A stretch of DNA of 37,081 nt from an uncultured Bacteroidota bacterium. Its GTDB lineage: Bacteria > Bacteroidota > Bacteroidia > Bacteroidales > VadinHA17. The stretch is from positions 1 through 37,081 of the forward strand of contig CAIMVD010000108.1 in NCBI GenBank assembly GCA_903844815.1. Direction: 5' to 3'. The translations under genes were made by a program, and so were the position numbers. The notes under the pieces were generated by a model. That model searched no databases, had not been told where the DNA came from, and worked only from the letters and a program-made list of their open reading frames with translations. Shown piece by piece: positions 15,708-22,042 of the stretch (positions are counted from its first letter, which is position 1; the number at the start of each line of letters is the position of its first letter).

Positions 15708-17852
15708 TTTAATACACCACAGAGTACTTTTTGTTCGTATAAAAAGCTGCCCGTTAACTGGCACCAGTGTTGCATAAATCCCTTCAGGCAAAGAATTTTC
15801 ATTCAGAATTCTGAATTTGGGAGAACATTGAACAACCGTTGTCATTCCTGCACTATTTGAAAAGTATATTCTTTCTCCTACCGAGACTGGTGAAGAAAAA
15901 TAGGTGCCTTTTAATTTCTCCTGCCAGATAATTTCTCCTGTTTTTGAACTCATACATGTAGCAATTCCATTGTCGGAGACCATGAACAACATCCCATTTA
16001 CCAGAACAGGTGAAGAGGTATCGGGGCCTCTGTCGCTTAATTCGGATATCCACAGAATTGGAGATTCATTTCGCGTGAGCTTCAGAATATCGAGAGCGAC
16101 CATACTTGCCCTGGTTGGTAAAAAAATGATGCCATCGCTGATTACAGGAGTGGAAATTGATTCACCGTCTAATGCCCAGCTTGCATTATACTGATACAGA
16201 ATCATGCCTGTATTTGCTGAATAGATCACAAGACTGGCTCTGGCTGTGCTCCATTCAATAATTACTTCCTCTCCGTTCAACTCGAAAATTAAGGGTGTCC
16301 TGTACTCGCCGCCGACACCTCCATAAGGTGACATGTTTGTTTTCCATAGCTGGGCTCCTGTATCTGGATCAAGTAAGGTCAGATAAGGATTTTTCGCCAT
16401 AGAATTAAGAAGCACAATGCCATCACTACATAATACAGGCGAGCCACCGACGCCATGAATGCTTTCATAAGGCAAATCAGTGTTTCTCCATTTTAATCTA
16501 CCATTTTTATCGGTGCTGAAAAGGCCTGCACTGCCAAAATATGCATAAATATTGTTGTCGTCAATCAAAGGTGTTGGAGTTGCCTGTGAATTGTAATTTG
16601 AACAACTGACTGCAGGTGAAGTCTCGCACTCCTTCTTCCATTTTATTTTGCCATTGTAACGATCTATACAAATTATTTCCCTGGTATAAGCCGGAACATT
16701 CGAACCTAAGTTCAAAATGGCAAAGAAAATAAGTGAGCTGCACAGTACGGCCGAATTTATAATATGCTGTTTTTTTTCAGGCTTAAATACAACTGCTTTA
16801 ATGCCTGTCAGAAATAAAAGGAAAAAAACTATACTTATGACCGATAGAAAAAATGGGAATGAATATTCCGGATTAATAAATACATTCAGACCAAAGGGTG
16901 CCTGAATCCTTGTAAGTGCATCCCTGTTTATCCATTTTGCCAGGGAAATGGCCGGCATTGCCATAAAACCTGTAAGTCCAAGAAGAAAAAACATGATTGC
17001 AGAAATTCTTATCCGGAGTGTTATCTTTCCCGGGTGATCTGCACGCTTTAAATTATTGCTGCATTCAATACCGCGTTTTCTTGTAAAAACCGGGGTCAGC
17101 AGTAAAAACAAGGAAAATAAACCCGGCAAAATGACAGCAGGTACAATTAGTTGAAATATCCAAAGGTTAGTTATCCTGAAAAAATCCCCTGAAAAATAAA
17201 ATTCAGGTATCGGATGAAATTTCACAAGGAAAGGAACAGAGATTATAGCGACTATTCCAGCAATTATTCTGGCTGACGAATCCTTGGGGAATCGGACTAT
17301 TAAAGAAAATAAAGAGCAAAAAACCACTGAACCTGAGAAAAAATAACTGATAAGGATTCTTTCACCCTGCGACCTGTTTTCATTAAAAAACATCCAGCAC
17401 ATTACAATGAAGCTAAATGCAAGCAATCCGTACGCCGCCAATTGAACAAAAACTGAGATAATGCCATTTCCTGTCAAATAATCATTTATTCTCAGATGGC
17501 TGAATAACTGCGCGGAATTCCTCAAAATGAGAAAGATTGTAACTATTAACAAGAAGCAAATGATTATTTTATTCAGTTCAATATTGCCCGTTGTGAATCG
17601 TGCCGATGTAATGAAAACTGAACTTTCATCTGCCACAGGAGAGGAGTAGCCTTCACCTTCGATATTCACCTTCCATAATATGTGCTCTGATGATGTCCAC
17701 TCAACAGGAACTTCGCTGGCATCGCTGCATGCCTGTTTATTTAGTCCCCTCCAGCCCGGCCATTCTTCAGAACCGGCTAATGATGAAGGAATGAACAAAA
17801 TAAAGAATATAACAAGTATAATATTTGAACGGACTAAAAGCTTCACATTCAA
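15705..17852 (-). CDS. PQQ-like beta-propeller protein with an inserted multi-helix membrane domain
   Basis: Protein of 715 aa with a signal peptide (1-26, SSLAG). A propeller start typical of PQQ-binding-like proteins follows (WPGWRGLNKQ near 31, ILWKVNIEGEGYSSPVADESSVFITSA near 58-84). A hydrophobic block at about 95-385 contains roughly seven or eight membrane helices. The propeller then resumes with blade motifs (CIDRYNGKIKWKKE near 395, DPDTGAQLWKTN, SKTGEIIWQEKL) to the C-terminus. The helices thus interrupt a blade rather than precede the propeller. The role is unknown; propellers of this kind often scaffold or bind partners. It lies between two bactofilin genes, converges on the first and diverges from the second, so a link to the bactofilin scaffold is plausible but unproven. 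Confidence 0.85.
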   Translation of the reverse strand: MNVKLLVRSNIILVIFFILFIPSSLAGSEEWPGWRGLNKQACSDASEVPVEWTSSEHILWKVNIEGEGYSSPVADESSVFITSARFTTGNIELNKIIICFLLIVTIFLILRNSAQLFSHLRINDYLTGNGIISVFVQLAAYGLLAFSFIVMCWMFFNENRSQGERILISYFFSGSVVFCSLFSLIVRFPKDSSARIIAGIVAIISVPFLVKFHPIPEFYFSGDFFRITNLWIFQLIVPAVILPGLFSLFLLLTPVFTRKRGIECSNNLKRADHPGKITLRIRISAIMFFLLGLTGFMAMPAISLAKWINRDALTRIQAPFGLNVFINPEYSFPFFLSVISIVFFLLFLTGIKAVVFKPEKKQHIINSAVLCSSLIFFAILNLGSNVPAYTREIICIDRYNGKIKWKKECETSPAVSCSNYNSQATPTPLIDDNNIYAYFGSAGLFSTDKNGRLKWRNTDLPYESIHGVGGSPVLCSDGIVLLNSMAKNPYLTLLDPDTGAQLWKTNMSPYGGVGGEYRTPLIFELNGEEVIIEWSTARASLVIYSANTGMILYQYNASWALDGESISTPVISDGIIFLPTRASMVALDILKLTRNESPILWISELSDRGPDTSSPVLVNGMLFMVSDNGIATCMSSKTGEIIWQEKLKGTYFSSPVSVGERIYFSNSAGMTTVVQCSPKFRILNENSLPEGIYATLVPVNGQLFIRTKSTLWCIK

Positions 17853-17877
17853 TTATTTGACATTTTTAAGGAATTTA

Positions 17878-17959
17878 GACTACAACAAATTTAGACATTT
17901 TCCTACATAAGAAAGCTCTGATTTCCTACAAAATAGCAGCAAACGAATGAATAGTTTTG
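17878..17959 (+). promoter_or_regulatory. Three phased TCCTACAA-type boxes and -7 element upstream of bactofilin 2
   Basis: Boxes: GACTACAA (17878-17885, weak), TCCTACAT (17901-17908) and TCCTACAA (17924-17931), each 23 bp apart. TAGTTTTG (17952-17959), an exact TAnnTTTG match, begins exactly 20 nt after the last box. No TTTG -33 element is present at the usual place; the last box sits there instead. Transcription would start near 17966, giving a very short leader. Confidence 0.65.
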
Positions 17960-17984
17960 TAGTGTAACATAAAACGCCAATACT

Positions 17985-18443
17985 ATGATAACAATGAATT
18001 ATTCAACAGAAAACAGAGAGAGTGAAAAACTTGCCTCTAACAGTTGCAGCATTATATCTGGTGGCGGTGAAAGAGTCGTCAGCGGTGACCTAATTGTAAG
18101 CGGTAAGTATTCAGGGCGACTAACAGTTAACGGTATGATCACCCTCGACAGCAATGCGGCTGTTACCGGAGAGATCATTGCCAATGAGATGATAATTGAA
18201 GGAATGTTCAAGGGAATAGCCAGGGTTGAACACAAGGTAGTTTTCGGGAAAACATCTATCTTTTCAGGAACACTACTTGCAGGTGAAGCTGAAATGCACA
18301 AGGGTTGTTCAATATCAGGCCGGAGAAATGTTGGAGTAATTCATGAAAAAGACGCCTTCCAGGAGATTCCTCATAATTTTAGTTCCCTGAAGGAAAGTAT
18401 CCTCTTCTCAGGAAAGGATGACCAGGTTTTTATGGTATGGTAA
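17985..18443 (+). CDS. Bactofilin 2
   Basis: Bactofilin (152 aa), paralogue of the protein at 14938. The core is clearly shared: SGGGERVVSGDLIVSGKYSGRL, VTGEIIANEMIIEGMFKGIARVEH, AGEAEMHKGCSISG. It lacks the hexapeptide tail and instead ends in a short divergent tail (SLKESILFSGKDDQVFMVW). The start at 17985 is the first ATG after the promoter; an in-frame ATG at 17994 is an alternative. It is transcribed away from the propeller/membrane gene, and the 132-bp gap holds the TCCTACAA boxes. Its stop lies only 15 bp from the displaced mnmE 3'-end repeat that bounds the island. Confidence 0.9.
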   Translation: MITMNYSTENRESEKLASNSCSIISGGGERVVSGDLIVSGKYSGRLTVNGMITLDSNAAVTGEIIANEMIIEGMFKGIARVEHKVVFGKTSIFSGTLLAGEAEMHKGCSISGRRNVGVIHEKDAFQEIPHNFSSLKESILFSGKDDQVFMVW

Positions 18444-18458
18444 AGATCACTAAATGTG

Positions 18459-18476
18459 CTATTTGCAGATACAGAA
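18459..18476 (-). repeat. Distal attachment-site repeat (displaced mnmE 3' end)
   Basis: CTATTTGCAGATACAGAA. Read on the minus strand it gives FCICK-stop, one base different from the genuine mnmE terminus FCIGK-stop at 20361-20378. It lies 15 bp after the bactofilin 2 stop, so before insertion mnmE and bactofilin 2 probably converged here. Confidence 0.75.
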
Positions 18477-18568
18477 GCTGAATAGATAACAATTAGCTTT
18501 TATTTAAAAAGTTTTTTAAACCTGTAGGAGCAGTAAAATGGTACATGCCGCTTCGGATAAGAATAAAA

Positions 18569-19006
18569 TCAAAGTGAACGCGTTAAGAACTCCCGTAGAT
18601 TGCAATGAATAATCCCCTTGTGGTTGCCCGTAGCATATTCATCCAGGGTAACCACATATTTGGGATGGTTATCGTGAATCAAAAGTAAATTTCCAAATTC
18701 CCTTGCAAATGTCTTCTCATCAGAGACGTTTAATGCCACTTGAATATAAATCGTTTCGTCTCCCTTTGACCCAATAAAGTCAATTTCTTTGTCTCCAAGC
18801 TCGCCGATAGCCTTCTCGAAATTGGTGATCTCCTGAACTTCATCGATAAACACAAAACATTTTATTTTCTTCTGTTTCTTTGATTTAACCCAATTCCACA
18901 ACGTTGTGTCGTTGATTATTTCGTCAAAATAAGGATCCTCTTTATTCAGGTAGACAAGATTACAATAGGGAAATTGTTTCCGGATATAATCCATTGTCTG
19001 AAGCAT
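18569..19006 (-). pseudogene. Internally deleted AAA ATPase with DUF4143 C-terminus
   Basis: Open frame of 145 aa that joins two separate parts of a roughly 380-400 aa ATPase family. The first part (about 1-68) carries the post-Walker-A region and Walker B (KCFVFIDEVQEI), followed by FEKAI. The second part (about 73-145) matches the C-terminal DUF4143 region (EIDFIGSKGDETIYIQVALNVSDEKTFAREFGNLL...). The P-loop (Walker A) N-terminus and the roughly 200-residue middle are missing, so it cannot be an active ATPase. The frame is intact across the junction. It is cargo of the mnmE island, and its 3' end faces the distal repeat. The 19007-19173 stretch upstream holds nothing I can identify. Confidence 0.75.
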
Positions 19007-19173
19007 AACAAAGTATTACGAAAATTATTAAGCCACTAACAGCAGGAAATGGTCAACTTCCCTGATATGACAAGCTCCCATTTGTCGATGGTTTGGAAAT
19101 TGGTAGTTTTGTGGTGGTTACTTTCCACTTTCAGGTATAAAGGAATTAGGAGTATTTTGCTTTATGGAATTTA

Positions 19174-19206
19174 ATTTTGTAATTCAAAATATTACTATTA
19201 GTTTTG
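19174..19206 (+). promoter_or_regulatory. higBA promoter with overlapping palindromic operator
   Basis: TTTG at 19176-19179 and TAGTTTTG at 19199-19206 with a 19-nt spacer fit the Bacteroidota -33/-7 pattern well. The inverted repeat ATTTTG-TAATT-CAAAAT (19174-19190) covers the -33 element, a sensible place for repression by HigA. Confidence 0.6.
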
Positions 19207-19227
19207 TTGTGTAAAACAAAAACGCAA

Positions 19228-19521
19228 ATGAGGGTTATTGCACACCGAACATTGGTAGAATTTTACTCGAACAGACCGGATTCCAAAACAGCTATTGAGA
19301 ACTGGTATACAAAAATCACTTCTGCAGGCTGGCAATCTTTTGCTGACGTTAAAAAAGATTTCAATAGTGTTGATAGCGTGGGAAACCAACACTATGTTTT
19401 CAATTTAAAAGGGAACGATTACCGGTTGGTTGTAGTGATCAAATTTCAGATAAAGATGGTATATATCCGCTTTATCGGTACGCACAGCGAATATGATAAA
19501 ATTGACTGTACTAATATTTAG
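19228..19521 (+). CDS. higB: HigB-family mRNA interferase toxin
   Basis: Toxin of a type II toxin-antitoxin pair (97 aa), a RelE-fold ribosome-dependent mRNA endonuclease. The ATG at 19228 is chosen because it gives the usual start MRVIAHRTLVEFY; the open frame continues 8 codons upstream from a poor start. Family signatures: WYTKITSAGWQSFADVKKDF, YVFNLKGNDYRLVVVI and the C-terminal YIRFIGTHSEYDKID. The antitoxin gene follows 3 bp downstream, in the toxin-first order typical of higBA. It lies in the mnmE island, where it may stabilise the element against loss. Confidence 0.92.
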   Translation: MRVIAHRTLVEFYSNRPDSKTAIENWYTKITSAGWQSFADVKKDFNSVDSVGNQHYVFNLKGNDYRLVVVIKFQIKMVYIRFIGTHSEYDKIDCTNI

Positions 19522-19524
19522 GAT

Positions 19525-19890
19525 ATGACAAAAATAGAAAACGAACTACAGTACAAAGCCTCAATGGAGAGAATCGAGGAACTGTTACCTTTGGTTACAG
19601 ATAATACTCCTTTGACTGATAAAAACCTTGTGGAACTGGAATTGCTATCGAATCTGGTTGCCGATTACGACGAGGCTCATTTCCCAATTAAAACACCATC
19701 ACTGGCCGAAGTGTTAAAACTAAAGATGTATGAAAAAGATCTGACCCAAACGATGTTATCAGAAATCATTGGGGTAAGTCCATCGCGTATTAGTGAATAC
19801 CTTACCGGGAAAAGCGAACCAACATTAAAGGTTGCAAGAAATATTTGTATTAAATTGGATATCAGCCCATTTATTGTACTTGGGGTTTGA
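19525..19890 (+). CDS. higA: HigA-family antitoxin with XRE-type HTH
   Basis: Antitoxin (121 aa) that binds HigB and represses the operon. The N-terminal part (about 1-65) is helical and acidic, with LVADYDEAHFPI as in HigA relatives. The C-terminal part (about 70-115) is a helix-turn-helix: LKLKMYEKDLTQTMLSEIIGVSPSRISEYLTGKSEPTLKVAR. The frame is intact and begins 3 bp after higB. It probably binds the inverted repeat over the promoter at 19174-19190. Confidence 0.9.
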   Translation: MTKIENELQYKASMERIEELLPLVTDNTPLTDKNLVELELLSNLVADYDEAHFPIKTPSLAEVLKLKMYEKDLTQTMLSEIIGVSPSRISEYLTGKSEPTLKVARNICIKLDISPFIVLGV

Positions 19891-19892
19891 TT

Positions 19893-20168
19893 TTAAAAAA
19901 TACGTTCGCTTACTCCAATCAATGCCCGGGCTTCTTTGATTGAAAGGAAATCTTTTTGTTTGATGACTTCGATTTGAATATCTGATGCGGAGAGTACTTT
20001 TTGCTTGTTGGTTTCTTCAATGGCCCAACCAATCTTATTTTCTTTTTTTCGCTGCTTATATGATCCCGCTGCTCATTTGTGACCGCAGAACCGGGTCACA
20101 GTGGTTTGAGCGGTAAATTCCACACCACAGAACTCACATATTTTGGATATTGCAATTGTTGTACTCAT
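19893..20168 (-). pseudogene. Broken zinc-finger/HTH excisionase-like gene
   Basis: Reading the minus strand from the ATG at 20168 gives a zinc-ribbon start (MSTTIAISKICEFCGVEFTA...RFCGHK) and then an in-frame TGA where relatives have a cysteine. The same frame continues AAGSYKQRKKENKIGW...QKDFLSIKEARALIGVSERIF-stop. The frame is otherwise preserved over 92 codons. The FLSIKEA..LIGVS part is the first half of an excisionase-type HTH, cut off before its recognition helix. In Bacteroidota such CxxC...CxxKC-HTH proteins commonly sit beside tyrosine recombinases in integrative elements (from memory, not searched). Too damaged by the stop and the truncated end to appear as one open frame. Confidence 0.7.
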
Positions 20169-20221
20169 GTCCTTAACTGTCTTTAGCTGTCATACACTGT
20201 CAGTAACTGTCAATTACTGCC
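20166..20221. repeat. Ten-bp phased repeats in front of the excisionase-like pseudogene
   Basis: ACTGTC-type hexamers start at 20176 (ACTGTC), 20186 (GCTGTC), 20196 (ACTGTC), 20206 (ACTGTC) and 20216 (ACTGCC). The start-codon region at 20166 (CATGTC) fits the same register. The period is exactly 10 bp, about one DNA turn, so all boxes face the same side of the helix. They are probably binding sites for an autoregulator or for recombination proteins. Confidence 0.7.
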
Positions 20222-20234
20222 ATCATTTCGCCAA

Positions 20235-20254
20235 ATTTGTTGCGGGCAACAAAT
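20235..20254. repeat. Perfect palindrome near the attachment site
   Basis: ATTTGTTGCGGGCAACAAAT has 9-bp perfect arms around GG. A second half-site, GCAACAAATAA, occurs in direct orientation near 20288-20298. It may be a recombinase arm site or an operator. The remainder of 20255-20360 is AT-rich and contains no gene I can support. Confidence 0.55.
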
Positions 20255-20360
20255 AACCAACAAAAGATAGTGAAAAAAGGGCAAATGTGCAACAAATAAG
20301 AGAAAATAATTTCACTTAAAGTGCAGTAAATGAAGCAAAAAGAAAATAAAGGAAGGGTAG

Positions 20361-20378
20361 CTATTTGCCGATACAGAA
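20361..20378 (-). repeat. Proximal attachment-site repeat (genuine mnmE 3' end)
   Basis: CTATTTGCCGATACAGAA, which on the minus strand codes FCIGK-stop at the end of MnmE. It pairs with the displaced copy at 18459-18476. Confidence 0.75.
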
Positions 20379-21764
20379 ATTCGTAAATATATTCCCAAGA
20401 ATCTCATCTGTTGTTATTTGCCCTGAAATAAGTCCAAGATAGTGAATTGCCTGTTTAATATCGGTTGCTATAAGGTCATCTGGTATGCCGGTCTCAAGAC
20501 CTGTCAAGACTCTTTCAAGGCTCTCCGAAACACTCTTAAGGGCTTCATAATGCCTTAAACTTGAAATAATAATATCTTCCCCGGTATGGTTATCCTTAAT
20601 TGCTGCTTCACTCAACTGTAAGCGCAGCTCTTCAAGACCTGTTTTTTCCCTTGCTGATATGAAGAGCAACTTGTCAGTGCCTGCCAGATGAATCTCGTTT
20701 TTCAGGTACTCAATTTTCTTCTGATCAGCCAGGTCAGTCTTGTTAATTATGATCATAAGTGATTTCCCGGTACCGCTCATCCTTTCTCTGATAATACCTG
20801 CCCTTACGTTAATACTGGCCGGCAAGCTTGTTGCTTCATCGATAAGAAGAACTATTGAGGCATCGTCTATCTTCTCATGGGTCTTCTTTATCCCGAGATT
20901 TTCAATTATATCTGTTGTATCCCTTAACCCTGCAGTATCAATAAACCTGAATTCAACTCCATCGATAACAAGCACATCCTCAATTGTATCCCTGGTGGTT
21001 CCCGGAATCTCAGAGACTATTGCCCTTTCTTCTTTCAAAAGGGCATTCAGAAGTGTTGATTTGCCGGAATTCGGTTTACCAGCAATCACTACCGGAATCC
21101 CATTTTTAATCGCATTTCCGATTCGGAAAGAGGAAGCAAGATTGTCGGCAAGCAACTTGATCCTGTTAATGATAAGGATCAGCTCATTCCTGTCGACGAA
21201 TTCAACATCCTCTTCGCCAAAATCGAGTTCCAGTTCAATGAGTGAAGCAAACTGAAGCAATTCAGACCGAAGCTTGCCTATCTCATGCGAAAATCCTCCC
21301 CGCATCTGACTGATTGCAACTCTGTGAGCAAGCCTGGCTGAAGATGCGATCAGATCGGCTACAGCTTCTGCCTGCGACAAATCCATCTTACCATTAAGAA
21401 AGGCCCTTTGTGTAAACTCACCCGGCAGTGCAGCAAGTGCACCGTTGTTTATAAGCAATTCTAAAATTTTTCTCTGAATGAATGGTGAGGCATGGCATGA
21501 AATTTCGGCAGAGTTTTCGCCCGTATAGGAGTGGGGAGCCCTGAAAACGCTTAAAAGAACTTCATCGATTATTTCATCACCCGAAAGGATCTCTCCATAT
21601 ATGAGGCTATATCCTTTATGATCTGCCAGATAGATCTTTTTATCAGCAGGAAAGAATATTTTTCCACAGATATCAAGGCTCTGTGATCCGCTCACCCTGA
21701 TCACCGCTATTGCTCCTCCCTGGCCTGTAGCCACAGCACAAATGGTCTCCTCTTTTCTGATCAT
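20361..21764 (-). CDS. mnmE: tRNA modification GTPase MnmE
   Basis: MnmE (TrmE, 467 aa) works with MnmG to make 5-carboxymethylaminomethyl-uridine at the wobble position of certain tRNAs. The N-terminal tetrahydrofolate-binding domain starts EETICAVATGQGGAIAVIRVSG. The helical domain is interrupted by the G domain: G1 AGKPNSGKST, G2/G3 region PGTTRDT and DTAGLRDT, G4 NKTD. The catalytic C-terminus is FCIGK with the essential cysteine. Length is normal for the family. It has its own promoter. Its last codons form one of the two island-bounding repeats, and the gene product is left complete by the insertion. Confidence 0.97.
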   Translation of the reverse strand: MIRKEETICAVATGQGGAIAVIRVSGSQSLDICGKIFFPADKKIYLADHKGYSLIYGEILSGDEIIDEVLLSVFRAPHSYTGENSAEISCHASPFIQRKILELLINNGALAALPGEFTQRAFLNGKMDLSQAEAVADLIASSARLAHRVAISQMRGGFSHEIGKLRSELLQFASLIELELDFGEEDVEFVDRNELILIINRIKLLADNLASSFRIGNAIKNGIPVVIAGKPNSGKSTLLNALLKEERAIVSEIPGTTRDTIEDVLVIDGVEFRFIDTAGLRDTTDIIENLGIKKTHEKIDDASIVLLIDEATSLPASINVRAGIIRERMSGTGKSLMIIINKTDLADQKKIEYLKNEIHLAGTDKLLFISAREKTGLEELRLQLSEAAIKDNHTGEDIIISSLRHYEALKSVSESLERVLTGLETGIPDDLIATDIKQAIHYLGLISGQITTDEILGNIFTNFCIGK

Positions 21765-21784
21765 CAGGTTACTGTCCTTTTATG

Positions 21785-21818
21785 CAAAGGTAGACAACTT
21801 TACTGAATCAGGAACAAA
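21785..21818 (-). promoter_or_regulatory. mnmE promoter
   Basis: On the minus strand, TACCTTTG (complement of 21785-21792) matches TAnnTTTG exactly, and TTTG (complement of 21815-21818) lies 22 nt upstream of it. This leaves a leader of about 15 nt before the mnmE ATG. Confidence 0.55.
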
Positions 21819-21838
21819 TGCATCCGAGACCTTTTTGT

Positions 21839-21909
21839 TTTTGTAGGCAAAATCCTACAAAATATAGTCCATATCCTACAAGTTTTTCTTTTCAGGTCCG
21901 GTACTTTTG
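21839..21909 (+). promoter_or_regulatory. TCCTACAA boxes and -7 element upstream of the phosphoesterase/lipoprotein cluster
   Basis: TCCTACAA at 21853-21860 and 21874-21881 (21 bp apart), followed after exactly 20 nt by TACTTTTG (21902-21909), an exact TAnnTTTG match. The first box is also half of an inverted repeat, TTTTGTAGG (21839-21847) with CCTACAAAA (21854-21862). The leader to the ATG at 22043 is about 125 nt. The layout equals that in front of both bactofilin genes. Confidence 0.65.
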
Positions 21910-22042
21910 TTAATTAATTAACAGATGGGGAAATTATTCAGCAATATTTTTTGAAAATGCTTGTATTAAGCGTTTGTAAAATCACAAAGTGTGGAAGCCA
22001 TAACCTACTAAAAAACTGGAGGTTTGGATAAGACATAATATT

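Larger units (their letters stand above)
18459..20378. mobile_element. Decayed genomic island inserted at the 3' end of mnmE
   Basis: The segment is bounded by direct repeats of the last 18 bp of mnmE at 18459-18476 and 20361-20378 (17/18 identical; 18/19 counting one more base). It carries typical accessory cargo: an internally deleted DUF4143-type ATPase, a HigBA toxin-antitoxin pair, and a zinc-finger/HTH excisionase-like pseudogene next to the mnmE end. No integrase remains, so it is probably immobile on its own. From established knowledge, the 3' end of trmE/mnmE (coding FCIGK-stop) is the attachment site of SGI1-type islands; the repeat here covers the same six codons. Confidence 0.75.

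Noticed and set aside
19007-19173. Possible gene fragment between the broken ATPase and higB
   Set aside because: No frame gives a recognisable domain in either direction; nothing is claimed.
20740-21255. A 171-residue plus-strand frame inside mnmE
   Set aside because: It is Ser/Ile-rich with no recognisable domain and lies entirely within the well-supported mnmE gene.
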